A stretch of 64,000 nucleotides of DNA, from NCBI RefSeq assembly GCF_004745805.1, contig NZ_SRLQ01000018.1, positions 186,001 through 250,000 of the forward strand, in the 5' to 3' direction. The notes beneath the pieces are model-generated. The model saw only the letters and a list, made by a program, of their open reading frames with translations. It did not search any database and was not told the DNA's origin. A program made the translations under genes and the position numbers. The number at the start of each line of letters is the position of its first letter. The stretch's first letter is position 1. The stretch comes from Mycolicibacterium sp. CH28 (lineage in GTDB: Bacteria > Actinomycetota > Actinomycetes > Mycobacteriales > Mycobacteriaceae). Below are positions 26,057-35,261 of this stretch, one piece after another.

Positions 26057-26950
26057 ATGCAGTTGGGTTTGGTCGGTCTGGGCAAGATGGGCTTCAACAT
26101 GCGCCAGCGGCTGCGCGAGGGTGGACATGAGGTCATCGGCTACGACCCTCGCCCCGAGGTGAGCGATGTGCCGACCCTGGCCGCTTTGGCCGAGTCCCTG
26201 AGTGCCCCGCGGGTGGTGTGGGTGATGGTGCCCTCGGGCCCGATCACCAATGAGACCATCAGTTCGCTGGCCGAGGTTCTCAGTGCGGGTGACCTGGTTG
26301 TCGACGGTGGCAACTCCAAGTACACCGAAGACGCGCCGCACGCGGAATTGCTTGGTAAGAAGGGAATTTCGTTTGTCGACGCCGGCGTTTCGGGCGGCGT
26401 CTGGGGCCTGGAAGAGGGCTACGGCCTGATGGTCGGTGGCAGTGACGAGGATGTCGCGCGGGTGATGCCGATCTTCGACACGCTGCGACCGCCGGGGGAT
26501 CTGGCCGACGGTTTCGTCCACGCCGGCCCGGTCGGTGCCGGCCACTACGCCAAAATGGTGCACAACGGCATCGAGTATGGGCTGATGATGGCGTATGCCG
26601 AAGGCTACGAACTGTTGGCCGCCGAACCATTGATCAAGGACACCCAGGCGGTCATCCAGGCCTGGACCAACGGCACCGTCGTACGGTCGTGGTTGCAGCA
26701 GCTGCTGGCCAAGGCGCTCAAGGAAGATCCCTCGTTCGACGCGATCTCGGGCTACACCGAGGATTCCGGTGAGGGTCGCTGGACCGTGGAAGAGGCCATC
26801 CGTCATCGCGTTCCGATGCCGGTGATCGCTGCTTCGCTGTTCGCGCGTTTCGCGTCACGCCAAGAGGATTCACCGTCGATGAAGGCGGTTTCGGCGCTGC
26901 GGAATCAGTTCGGCGGGCACGCGGTCAAGCGAGTCCCGCTGTCGGGATAG
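26057..26950 (+). CDS. gnd: 6-phosphogluconate dehydrogenase, short NAD-type (decarboxylating)
   Basis: 297 residues, the length of the short Gnd class rather than the 470-residue NADP class. The Rossmann motif GLVGLGKMGFNM is at residue 4. VVDGGNSKY, DAGVSGGVWGLEEGY and the catalytic-site HAGPVGAGHYAKMVHNGIEY segment follow. It oxidises 6-phosphogluconate to ribulose-5-phosphate plus CO2 in the pentose phosphate pathway. It lies 27 bp after dnaN and 9 bp before recF, an arrangement seen in many non-tuberculous mycobacteria but absent from this position in M. tuberculosis. Confidence 0.92.
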   Translation: MQLGLVGLGKMGFNMRQRLREGGHEVIGYDPRPEVSDVPTLAALAESLSAPRVVWVMVPSGPITNETISSLAEVLSAGDLVVDGGNSKYTEDAPHAELLGKKGISFVDAGVSGGVWGLEEGYGLMVGGSDEDVARVMPIFDTLRPPGDLADGFVHAGPVGAGHYAKMVHNGIEYGLMMAYAEGYELLAAEPLIKDTQAVIQAWTNGTVVRSWLQQLLAKALKEDPSFDAISGYTEDSGEGRWTVEEAIRHRVPMPVIAASLFARFASRQEDSPSMKAVSALRNQFGGHAVKRVPLSG

Positions 26951-26959
26951 CGACGGTCG

Positions 26960-28108
26960 ATGTTCGTTCGGAGCCTGGCGCTGCGTGACTTCCGATCTTG
27001 GGAGCACGTCGAGCTCGATTTGGCGCCCGGCCGGACGGTGTTCGTCGGTCCGAACGGTTACGGCAAGACGAATCTTGTTGAGGCACTGTGGTATTGCGCG
27101 ACGCTGGGCTCGCATCGGGTGGCTACCGACGCACCACTGATTCGGGCCGGCGCCGAGCGCGCGGTCATCTCGACGATCGTGGTCAACGAAGGTCGGGAAC
27201 TGGCGGTTGATATCGAGGTCGCTGCCGGCCGCGCGAACAAGGCGCGGTTGAACCGGTCCCCGGTGCGCAGTACCCGCGAGGTGCTCGGCGCAGTGCGTGC
27301 GGTGTTGTTCGCGCCCGAGGACTTGGCGTTGGTTCGCGGCGATCCCGGGGAGCGCCGCCGTTATCTCGATGAGCTGGCCACCGTGCGCCGACCGCGTATC
27401 GCCGCTATCCGAGCGGACTACGAAAAAGTGCTCAAACAACGTACCGCGTTGTTGAAATCTGCTGCGGGAGCGCGCTTTCGGGGAGACAGCAGTGTGCTGG
27501 ACACCCTGGAGGTCTGGGACGGTCACTTGGCTGCGCACGGTGCAGAGCTGATGGCTGCGCGCATCGCACTGACGAATCTGCTGGCTCCGGAAGTCGAGAA
27601 GGCCTATCAGCTGTTGGCGCCCGCGTCGCGGCCGGCGGCGATCAGCTACCGCAGCAGTGTCTTGGAAGGTGGCGACACCGGCGAGGATGTCGAGTCGCTG
27701 CAGGCGGCATTGTTGGCCGGGCTGGCTCGGCGCCGTGACGTGGAGCTCGAGCGCGGTGTGTGTCTTGTCGGTCCGCACCGTGACGACCTGGAGTTGCGCC
27801 TGGGTGACCAGCCGGCCAAGGGTTTCGCCAGCCACGGAGAGTCGTGGTCGATGGCACTGGCGCTACGGCTGGCGTCCTATGAGTTGTTGCGCACCGAGGG
27901 CAGCGAACCGGTGCTGATCCTCGACGACGTGTTCGCCGAGTTGGACAATGCCCGCCGGCGTGCGTTGGCCGGGGTGGCCGCCGATGCGGAGCAGGTGTTG
28001 ATCACCGCCGCGGTCGGCGAAGACATCCCCACCGACTGGGACGCGACCCGGATCGGGATTGCGCTGCGTGACGACGAGGGTGGCCGTATGTCGGTGTTGG
28101 TGTCATGA
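26960..28108 (+). CDS. recF: DNA replication and repair protein RecF
   Basis: 382 residues. The ABC/SMC-type ATPase has FVGPNGYGKTNLVEAL (Walker A, about 31-46), the signature HGESWSMALALRLA near 297 and Walker B PVLILDDVFAELDNARR near 322. It loads RecA at ssDNA gaps with RecO and RecR. It follows gnd closely and overlaps dciA by 4 bp (28105-28108), so dnaN-gnd-recF-dciA look like one transcription unit. Confidence 0.96.
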   Translation: MFVRSLALRDFRSWEHVELDLAPGRTVFVGPNGYGKTNLVEALWYCATLGSHRVATDAPLIRAGAERAVISTIVVNEGRELAVDIEVAAGRANKARLNRSPVRSTREVLGAVRAVLFAPEDLALVRGDPGERRRYLDELATVRRPRIAAIRADYEKVLKQRTALLKSAAGARFRGDSSVLDTLEVWDGHLAAHGAELMAARIALTNLLAPEVEKAYQLLAPASRPAAISYRSSVLEGGDTGEDVESLQAALLAGLARRRDVELERGVCLVGPHRDDLELRLGDQPAKGFASHGESWSMALALRLASYELLRTEGSEPVLILDDVFAELDNARRRALAGVAADAEQVLITAAVGEDIPTDWDATRIGIALRDDEGGRMSVLVS

Positions 28109-28671
28109 CTGAACCCGACGACAAGGATTCCGGGGCCGGCCCGCCCGAGCACTTGGCGGACGTGCCCGGCATGGATTTGGTGCGTCGCGCGCTGGAGGAA
28201 GCGCGCGGCGCCGCCCGCAGCCAGGGCAAGGAGGTCGGCCGGGGCCGGCGATCACCAGGGGTCCGACGCACCACAGCGCGCGGAGGAAGAGCCTGGTCAG
28301 GGCCCGGACCGGATCGGCGCGATCCGCAGCCGCTGGGTACGGTCGCCAACGAACTGGCCAAAACTCGAGGCTGGACCCCGCGGGTAGCCGAGGGGACGGT
28401 GTTCGCGCAGTGGCCGACTGTGGTGGGCGAACAGATCGCCGAGCATGCCCAGCCGACCACTCTGCGCGAGGGTGTGCTCAGTGTGTCGGCCGAGTCAACG
28501 GCCTGGGCCACGCAGCTTCGGATGGTTCAGGCGCAGCTGCTGGCCAAGATCGCGACCGCGGTGGGCGACGGGGTGGTGACCTCGTTGAAGATCACCGGAC
28601 CGGTCGCACCGTCCTGGCGTAAAGGGCCACTGCACATCTCCGGGCGTGGCCCGCGCGACACCTACGGCTGA
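28105..28671 (+). CDS. dciA: DciA family (DUF721) helicase-loader protein
   Basis: 188 residues. A variable, basic N-terminal half is followed by the DUF721 domain: VFAQWPTVVGEQIAEHAQP, LREGVLSVSAESTAWATQL and AQLLAKIATAVGDGVV. DciA loads the replicative helicase DnaB in bacteria that lack DnaC/DnaI. The ATG overlaps the recF stop. Confidence 0.92.
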   Translation: MTEPDDKDSGAGPPEHLADVPGMDLVRRALEEARGAARSQGKEVGRGRRSPGVRRTTARGGRAWSGPGPDRRDPQPLGTVANELAKTRGWTPRVAEGTVFAQWPTVVGEQIAEHAQPTTLREGVLSVSAESTAWATQLRMVQAQLLAKIATAVGDGVVTSLKITGPVAPSWRKGPLHISGRGPRDTYG

Positions 28672-28894
28672 AGGCCCCTACCACAGTCGGCTGACGGCCA
28701 CGAGAACGTCGTCGACTTGTGTGTCGAGCGTCAAGACGTATGCCGATCCGAGAAATTCCGCGCACGGGTCAACTAGGTGTCTAGAAACGCCGCCACAGAA
28801 TCAGTCCGAAGCGGACTAACCGCTAGACTGGTGCGAGAACCGCGCGCGATCGGCGAATTGTGCGCTTGCGAACCCCAAGGAGAGCGTTCCGCTA
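28672..28894 (+). promoter_or_regulatory. gyrB promoter region
   Basis: 223 bp between dciA and gyrB with no gene. A -10-like TAGACT at 28824-28829 lies about 65 bp before the GTG; its -35 region is weak. The leader ends with AGGAGAG close to the gyrB start. Confidence 0.4.
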
Positions 28895-30904
28895 GTGGCT
28901 GCCAAAGAACAGTACGGTGCCGAGTCGATCAAAGTTCTCGAAGGCTTGGAGGCGGTCCGTAAACGCCCGGGCATGTACATCGGCTCGACCGGTGAACGAG
29001 GGCTGCACCATCTCGTTTGGGAGGTTGTGGACAACGCGGTCGACGAGGCGATGGCCGGTTTCGCAACCAAAGTCGACGTTCGCATCCTCGAAGACGGCGG
29101 CGTGCAGGTCACGGACGACGGCCGCGGTATCCCGGTGGCGATGCACTCCACCGGCATTCCCACCATCGACGTCGTCATGACCGTCCTGCACGCCGGCGGA
29201 AAGTTCGAAGAGGGTGCCTACCAGGTGTCCGGCGGTCTGCACGGCGTGGGCGTCTCGGTGGTGAACGCACTGTCGACTCGGCTGGAGGCCGACGTCCGCA
29301 CCGGCGGCCACGAGTGGTTCCAGACCTATGACCGGTCGGTGCCGGGCACCCTTCGCCAGGGTGAGCCGACCAGGAAGACCGGGACCACCATCCGGTTCTG
29401 GGCTGATCCGGATATTTTCGAGACCACGACGTATGACTTCGAGACCATCGCCCGCCGCCTGCAGGAAATGGCCTTCCTGAACAAGGGTCTGACGATCGAG
29501 CTCACCGACGAGCGGGTCACCGCCGAACAGGTTGTCGACGAGGTGGTCAGCGATACGGCCGAAGCGCCGAAGTCGGCTGAGGAGAAGGCTGAGGCAGCCA
29601 CCCAGCACAAGGTCAAGCACCGGGTGTTCCATTACCCGGGCGGGCTGGTGGACTTCGTGAAGCACATCAACCGCACCAAGAGCTCGATCCAGCCCAGCAT
29701 CATTGACTTCGAGGGTAAGGGCCCGGGCCACGAGGTCGAGGTCGCGATGCAGTGGAACGCCGGCTATTCGGAGTCGGTGCACACGTTCGCCAACACGATC
29801 AACACCCATGAGGGTGGCACCCACGAAGAGGGCTTTCGTGCGGCGCTGACGACCGTGGTGAACAAGTACGCCAAGGACAAGAAGCTCCTCAAGGACAAGG
29901 ATCCCAACCTCACCGGTGACGACATCCGCGAGGGCTTGGCCGCGGTGATCTCGGTGAAGGTCTCCCAGCCGCAGTTCGAGGGTCAGACCAAGACCAAGCT
30001 GGGCAACACCGAGGTGAAGTCCTTTGTGCAGAAGATCTGCAACGAACAGCTGACGCACTGGTTCGAGGCCAACCCGACCGAGGCGAAAACCGTTGTGAAT
30101 AAGGCGGTTTCGTCAGCACAGGCTCGGATGGCCGCGCGCAAGGCGCGCGAGCTGGTGCGCCGCAAGAGCGCCACCGACATCGGCGGCTTGCCCGGCAAGC
30201 TCGCCGACTGCCGCTCCACCGACCCGAGCAAGTCGGAACTGTATGTGGTGGAGGGTGATTCCGCAGGCGGCTCGGCCAAGAGCGGTCGCGACTCGATGTT
30301 CCAAGCCATCCTGCCGTTGCGCGGCAAGATCATCAACGTCGAGAAGGCCCGTATCGACCGGGTCCTGAAGAACACCGAAGTCCAGGCCATCATCACCGCT
30401 CTGGGCACCGGCATCCACGACGAGTTCGACCTGGCCAAGCTGCGCTATCACAAGATCGTGCTAATGGCCGACGCCGACGTTGACGGGCAACACATTTCGA
30501 CGCTGCTGCTGACGCTGTTGTTCCGCTTCATGAAGCCGCTGGTGGAAAACGGGCACATCTTCCTGGCGCAGCCGCCGCTGTACAAGCTGAAGTGGCAGCG
30601 TAGCGAGCCGGAATTCGCCTACTCCGACCGGGAGCGCGACGGCCTGCTCGAAGCGGGTAAGGCAGCCGGCAAGCGAATCAACGTGGACGACGGTATCCAG
30701 CGCTACAAGGGTCTGGGTGAGATGGACGCCAAGGAGCTGTGGGAAACCACCATGGACCCGTCGGTTCGGGTGCTGCGTCAGATCACGCTGGACGACGCCG
30801 CCGCGGCCGACGAGCTGTTTTCGATCCTGATGGGCGAAGACGTCGAGGCCCGCCGCAGCTTCATCACCCGAAACGCCAAAGACGTTCGCTTCCTGGATGT
30901 TTAA
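28895..30904 (+). CDS. gyrB: DNA gyrase subunit B
   Basis: 669 residues. The GHKL ATPase has VVDNAVDEAMAG near residue 46, DDGRGIPV and the lid GGLHGVGVSVVNAL near 113. The TOPRIM domain carries EGDSAGGSAK (about 453) and DADVDGQHI. The C-terminal GyrA-contact end includes RYKGLGEMDAKELW. With GyrA it introduces negative supercoils. The start is GTG 28895, matching the MAAKEQYGAES N-terminus and preceded by AGGAGAG. The gyrA gene follows after 29 bp. Confidence 0.97.
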   Translation: MAAKEQYGAESIKVLEGLEAVRKRPGMYIGSTGERGLHHLVWEVVDNAVDEAMAGFATKVDVRILEDGGVQVTDDGRGIPVAMHSTGIPTIDVVMTVLHAGGKFEEGAYQVSGGLHGVGVSVVNALSTRLEADVRTGGHEWFQTYDRSVPGTLRQGEPTRKTGTTIRFWADPDIFETTTYDFETIARRLQEMAFLNKGLTIELTDERVTAEQVVDEVVSDTAEAPKSAEEKAEAATQHKVKHRVFHYPGGLVDFVKHINRTKSSIQPSIIDFEGKGPGHEVEVAMQWNAGYSESVHTFANTINTHEGGTHEEGFRAALTTVVNKYAKDKKLLKDKDPNLTGDDIREGLAAVISVKVSQPQFEGQTKTKLGNTEVKSFVQKICNEQLTHWFEANPTEAKTVVNKAVSSAQARMAARKARELVRRKSATDIGGLPGKLADCRSTDPSKSELYVVEGDSAGGSAKSGRDSMFQAILPLRGKIINVEKARIDRVLKNTEVQAIITALGTGIHDEFDLAKLRYHKIVLMADADVDGQHISTLLLTLLFRFMKPLVENGHIFLAQPPLYKLKWQRSEPEFAYSDRERDGLLEAGKAAGKRINVDDGIQRYKGLGEMDAKELWETTMDPSVRVLRQITLDDAAAADELFSILMGEDVEARRSFITRNAKDVRFLDV

Positions 30905-30933
30905 CCCCGTCATAGGGACAAAAGAGGAATCAC

Positions 30934-33453
30934 ATGACTGATACCACTCTGCCGCCTGGCGAAGAAGCCGGCGACCGGATCGAACCGGTAGACATCCAGC
31001 AGGAGATGCAGCGCAGCTACATCGACTACGCGATGAGCGTCATCGTCGGGCGTGCGCTGCCCGAGGTGCGAGACGGCCTGAAGCCGGTGCACCGCCGTGT
31101 TCTCTACGCAATGTTCGACTCGGGGTTCCGGCCCGACCGTGGCCACGCGAAGTCCGCACGCTCGGTCGCCGAGACGATGGGTAACTATCACCCGCACGGT
31201 GACTCGTCGATCTACGACACCCTGGTGCGCATGGCGCAGCCGTGGTCGCTGCGCTACCCACTGGTCGACGGCCAGGGCAACTTCGGCTCACCGGGTAACG
31301 ACCCAGCCGCCGCGATGCGCTACACCGAGGCCCGGCTTACCCCGCTGGCCATGGAGATGCTGCGTGAAATCGACGAGGAGACAGTCGATTTCATCCCGAA
31401 CTATGACGGGCGCGTGCAGGAGCCCACGGTTCTGCCCAGCCGGTTCCCCAACCTGCTTGCCAACGGTTCGGGCGGTATCGCCGTCGGCATGGCCACCAAC
31501 ATCCCGCCGCATAACCTGCGCGAGTTGGCCGAGGCTGTCTACTGGTGCCTCGAGAACCACGAAGCCGACGAAGAGGCGACGCTGGCGGCCTGTCGCGAGC
31601 GGGTCAAGGGTCCCGACTTCCCCACCCACGGTCTGATCGTCGGATCTCAAGGAATCCACGACGCCTACACGACGGGTCGGGGATCGATCCGGATGCGCGG
31701 GGTCGTGGAAATCGAGGAGGACTCGCGCGGCCGCACGTCGATCGTGATCACCGAGTTGCCGTATCAGGTCAACCACGACAACTTCATCACCTCGATCGCC
31801 GAGCAGGTCCGCGACGGCAAGCTCGGCGGCATCTCCAACATCGAAGACCAGTCCAGTGACCGGGTCGGCTTGCGCATCGTCGTGGAGATCAAGCGCGACG
31901 CCGTGGCCAAGGTGGTGCTCAACAACCTCTACAAGCACACCCAGCTGCAGACCAGCTTCGGCGCCAACATGCTGTCGATCGTCGACGGCGTCCCCAGGAC
32001 TCTTCGCCTGGATCAGATGATCCGCTACTACGTCGAGCACCAACTCGACGTGATCATCCGGCGCACCACCTACCGGCTACGCAAGGCCAACGAGCGGGCC
32101 CATATCCTGCGCGGCCTGGTCAAGGCTCTCGACGCGTTGGACGAGGTCATCGCTCTGATTCGAGCCTCGGAGAGCGCCGACGCCGCCCGGGTTGGCTTGA
32201 TGGAACTGCTCGACGTCGACGAGATCCAGGCGCAGGCCATCCTCGATATGCAGCTGCGCCGGCTGGCCGCCCTCGAGCGCCAGCGCATCGTCGACGACCT
32301 CGCCAAGATCGAGGCCGAGATCGCCGACCTGGAAGACATCCTGGCCAAGCCGGAACGGCAGCGCGCGATCGTCCGCGACGAGCTCGCCGAGCTCGCCGAG
32401 AAGTACGGCGACGACCGGCGTACCCGAATCATCGCCTCCGACGGCGACGTCTCCGACGAGGACCTGATCGCCCGTGAGGACGTCGTCGTCACCATCACCG
32501 AGACTGGCTATGCCAAGCGCACCAAGACCGACCTGTACCGCAGCCAGAAGCGCGGCGGTAAGGGTGTGCAGGGTGCGGGGCTCAAGCAGGACGACATCGT
32601 GCGGCACTTCTTCGTCTGCTCGACGCACGACTGGATCCTGTTCTTCACCACGCAGGGCCGGGTGTACCGGGCCAAGGCCTACGAGCTGCCGGAGGCGTTG
32701 CGCACGGCGCGCGGCCAGCACGTGGCCAACCTGTTGGCGTTCCAACCCGAGGAGCGCATCGCCCAGGTCATCCAGATTAAGAGCTACGAAGACGCCCCGT
32801 ATCTGGTGCTGGCCACCCGCAGCGGGCTGGTGAAGAAGTCCAAGCTGACCGACTTCGACTCCAACCGCTCCGGCGGCATCGTGGCGGTCAACCTGCGTGA
32901 CGGTGACGAACTGGTCGGCGCAGTGCTGTGCTCCGCGGAAGACGACCTGCTGCTCGTCAGCGCCAACGGCCAGTCCATCCGGTTCTCGGCCACCGATGAG
33001 GCGCTGCGCCCGATGGGCCGGGCGACCTCCGGTGTGCAGGGCATGCGGTTCAACGCCGATGACCAGCTGCTGTCGCTCAACGTCGTCCGCGAGGGAACGT
33101 ATCTGCTGGTGGCGACGTCCGGCGGCTACGCCAAGCGCACTGCCATCGAGGAGTACACGCCTCAGGGTCGTGGCGGAAAAGGCATCCTGACCATTCAATA
33201 CGACCGCAGGCGTGGCAGTCTGGTGGGCGCATTGGTGGTCGATGAAGACAGTGAGTTGTATGCCATCACCTCGGGTGGCGGTGTGATCCGCACCGCCGCA
33301 CGCCAGGTCCGCAAGGCCGGACGCCAGACCAAGGGCGTTCGCTTGATGAACCTGGGTGAGGGCGACACACTGTTAGCCATTGCCCGCAATGCTGAGGAGC
33401 AGGACGGCACGGACGAAGTGGCCGAGCTGGACCCTGAATCCGACGCGACGTAG
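30934..33453 (+). CDS. gyrA: DNA gyrase subunit A
   Basis: 839 residues. The breakage-reunion domain includes the catalytic Tyr in AAMRYTEARL. The C-terminal beta-pinwheel has the GyrA box QKRGGKGVQG near residue 535. The quinolone-determining region reads HGDSSIYDTLVRMAQPW: codon 91 (31204-31206, TCG) is Ser at the position equivalent to Ala90 of M. tuberculosis and Ser83 of E. coli. The downstream Asp (Asp94 in M. tuberculosis) is kept. AGAGGA precedes the ATG. Confidence 0.97.
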   Translation: MTDTTLPPGEEAGDRIEPVDIQQEMQRSYIDYAMSVIVGRALPEVRDGLKPVHRRVLYAMFDSGFRPDRGHAKSARSVAETMGNYHPHGDSSIYDTLVRMAQPWSLRYPLVDGQGNFGSPGNDPAAAMRYTEARLTPLAMEMLREIDEETVDFIPNYDGRVQEPTVLPSRFPNLLANGSGGIAVGMATNIPPHNLRELAEAVYWCLENHEADEEATLAACRERVKGPDFPTHGLIVGSQGIHDAYTTGRGSIRMRGVVEIEEDSRGRTSIVITELPYQVNHDNFITSIAEQVRDGKLGGISNIEDQSSDRVGLRIVVEIKRDAVAKVVLNNLYKHTQLQTSFGANMLSIVDGVPRTLRLDQMIRYYVEHQLDVIIRRTTYRLRKANERAHILRGLVKALDALDEVIALIRASESADAARVGLMELLDVDEIQAQAILDMQLRRLAALERQRIVDDLAKIEAEIADLEDILAKPERQRAIVRDELAELAEKYGDDRRTRIIASDGDVSDEDLIAREDVVVTITETGYAKRTKTDLYRSQKRGGKGVQGAGLKQDDIVRHFFVCSTHDWILFFTTQGRVYRAKAYELPEALRTARGQHVANLLAFQPEERIAQVIQIKSYEDAPYLVLATRSGLVKKSKLTDFDSNRSGGIVAVNLRDGDELVGAVLCSAEDDLLLVSANGQSIRFSATDEALRPMGRATSGVQGMRFNADDQLLSLNVVREGTYLLVATSGGYAKRTAIEEYTPQGRGGKGILTIQYDRRRGSLVGALVVDEDSELYAITSGGGVIRTAARQVRKAGRQTKGVRLMNLGEGDTLLAIARNAEEQDGTDEVAELDPESDAT

Positions 33454-33482
33454 CGCGGCGGGGCGACAGGTTAGGAGTGGCG

Positions 33483-34409
33483 GTGAGCGGACCGAACGAG
33501 CCGGGCCAACCCGGACCGGGCGAGGGCCTCGGTAACGGGAACGGCTCGGCCGAGCGGGCCGGTGTCCGACCCGGGCCGGCTGCCAACGGCGGATCCAGTG
33601 AAGTCCCGCCGTGGCAGCGTGGCGGCGCGCGGGCTCGGCAGGCCGGCGCACCACAACGACCGGCCGGTGACGGTCCCGCTCGGCAGGCGGGGCCCACGCA
33701 GAACATCGAGGCACGAGTGAACCGGTTCATCACCGGCTCCGCGGCGCCGGATTTGTCCGGGATGGGTGGACCACCACCACCGCCGTCGCTGCCGCCGCGA
33801 CCGGAGCCCGACGCACCGGCGAATCGTCCGGAACCGCGGCCTGAGCCGCGACCTGAAACGCGGGCCGAGCGCACCGAGGTTGCCCGCCCGGAGGCCTACG
33901 CAAGCGAGCTGCCTGACCTGTCGGGACCCACCCCGCCCAAGCCGGTCACAGCGCCGCGCAAGTCGGTTCCCGAGCGGGCCGCCGACCAACCCGGCCGCGG
34001 AGCCGGCGCAGCCGCCCGTATCCAGGTCGCCGCCGGCCGTTCCCGTGGACCGGTGCGGGCCAACCTGCAGATCCGGCACATTGATCCGTGGAGCGCACTG
34101 AAGGTGTCGCTGCTGCTGTCGGTGTCGCTGTTCTTCGTGTGGATGATCGCGGTCGCATTCCTCTATCTGGTGCTCGGCGGCATGGGCGTGTGGAGCAAGC
34201 TCAACAGCAACGTCGGCGACCTGCTGACCGCGACGAGTGGTGGTGGCGGCGAGCTGGTATCCAGCGGCACGATCTTCGGCGGCGCGGCCCTGATCGGTCT
34301 GGTGAACATCGTGCTGCTGACCGCGATGGCCACCGTCGGTGCATTCATCTACAACCTGAGCACCGACATCGTCGGCGGCATCGAAGTCACCCTCGCCGAC
34401 CGGGACTAG
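33483..34409 (+). CDS. DUF3566 domain membrane protein (Rv0007 type)
   Basis: 308 residues. A long Pro/Gly/Arg-rich disordered N-terminal half is followed by the DUF3566 domain with two TM helices (SLLLSVSLFFVWMIAVAFL and a second near the C-terminus, NIVLLTAMATVGAFIYNL). GTG 33483 is chosen because AGGAG (33473-33477) lies 5 nt before it; the GTG at 33477 would overlap that site. It sits after gyrA, its conserved place; function unknown, though the conserved neighbourhood suggests a link to cell growth. Confidence 0.85.
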   Translation: MSGPNEPGQPGPGEGLGNGNGSAERAGVRPGPAANGGSSEVPPWQRGGARARQAGAPQRPAGDGPARQAGPTQNIEARVNRFITGSAAPDLSGMGGPPPPPSLPPRPEPDAPANRPEPRPEPRPETRAERTEVARPEAYASELPDLSGPTPPKPVTAPRKSVPERAADQPGRGAGAAARIQVAAGRSRGPVRANLQIRHIDPWSALKVSLLLSVSLFFVWMIAVAFLYLVLGGMGVWSKLNSNVGDLLTATSGGGGELVSSGTIFGGAALIGLVNIVLLTAMATVGAFIYNLSTDIVGGIEVTLADRD

Positions 34410-34628
34410 TACGCGGCGGTGACCCCTTGCGTCCCGGCTTCGGGAGCAATGGGGTCTTTGCCCGCCCTCGCGCGACAACAGCGCACGGTCGAGCGGCGTC
34501 GCTGTGAGGAGGGCCCCGCGGACATCGGTCGTGTCGGTGTGGACTGCCGAAAGCCGGCGGGAACCGGCGCGGTTTGGGTTCGGTGGCGTGGGTACGGTAA
34601 TCTCGTCGCTCGGTCGTAATGCGATTAC

Positions 34629-34702
34629 GGGCCTATAGCTCAGGTGGTTAGAGCGCTTCGCTGATAACGAAGAGGTCGGAGGTTCGAGTCCTCCTAGGCC
34701 CA
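34629..34702 (+). tRNA. ileT: tRNA-Ile (GAT)
   Basis: 74 nt. Acceptor GGGCCTA pairs with TAGGCCC, the anticodon loop CTGATAA has GAT at 34663-34665, and the T-loop reads GTTCGAG. CCA is not encoded. First of a two-tRNA set after gyrA, as in other mycobacteria. Confidence 0.97.
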
Positions 34703-34731
34703 CGATGTCCTGGTCGACGGGAAGGGCGCCC

Positions 34732-34845
34732 GTGAGGATTGCGCTGCTGGTTGCGGTGCTCGCCGCGGTCGCGGCGCTGGTCCGAAATCGCCGTGGCGAA
34801 GTCTGGCACTCTCTCGACGACCGAGGCATTCGGACGGGGCCTTAG
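34732..34845 (+). CDS. DLW-39-like small membrane peptide between two tRNA genes
   Basis: 37 residues from GTG 34732, preceded by GGGAAGGG. One TM helix (RIALLVAVLAAVAALV) is followed by RNRRGEVWHSLDDRG. The layout, a hydrophobic N-terminus then a basic stretch and an acidic/Trp patch, resembles the small actinobacterial DLW-39 family found near gyrA and tRNA-Ile. Its last codons and stop (TAG 34843-34845) lie within tRNA-Ala (from 34836), so the peptide and tRNA genes overlap by 10 bp. Real coding status is likely but not certain; function unknown. Confidence 0.55.
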   Translation: MRIALLVAVLAAVAALVRNRRGEVWHSLDDRGIRTGP

Positions 34846-34908
34846 CTCAGTTGGTAGAGCGCTGCCTTTGCAAGGCAGATGTCAGGAGTTCGAATCTCCT
34901 AGGCTCCA
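34836..34908 (+). tRNA. alaT: tRNA-Ala (TGC)
   Basis: 73 nt. Acceptor GGGGCCT pairs with AGGCTCC (one G-T wobble), the anticodon loop TTTGCAA has TGC at 34869-34871, and the T-arm is AGGAGTTCGAATCTCCT. Its 5' end overlaps the stop of the small peptide gene. Confidence 0.97.
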
Positions 34909-35261
34909 CAATCTTCCCGCCATCTCATTCCACCGCGAGCGTTTCAGCGGATAGGACGTTGCCGACGACGGCCTCTGCGAGCCGTCTGTCCCTTAGCTGA
35001 AAGATGGGCGTAACCGCGCGCTCTCGGGTTCGACACTTGGCGTTCGGCAGGCCGGGCGCAGACGCCCCAGGCCCCCCGATTCGACGTGTTGCGTTCGTCA
35101 TTGTGTGATATTTCTCTGGTGGGATTTGCTGTGCACATCCGGGGAGGCGACGCGATGACGGCTGGATCGTTGCTGTATTCCACGGGCTGCACCCGGTGGT
35201 GCCCAGATACCCGGGTTGTCGCACGTGGCAGCGCCTGGACCGGCCGTCCCGGTGGTCGTGG
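34909..35261. other. Gap between tRNA-Ala and the Gly-rich giant gene
   Basis: 353 bp with no convincing gene or terminator hairpin. Long reading frames on the minus strand here are composition-driven shadows. It probably carries the promoter of the 35262 gene. Confidence 0.5.

Noticed and set aside
34980..35035. tRNA-like remnant (CTTAGCTGA ... GGGTTCGACAC)
   Set aside because: The D-arm and T-loop-like words are not joined by a foldable acceptor or anticodon stem.
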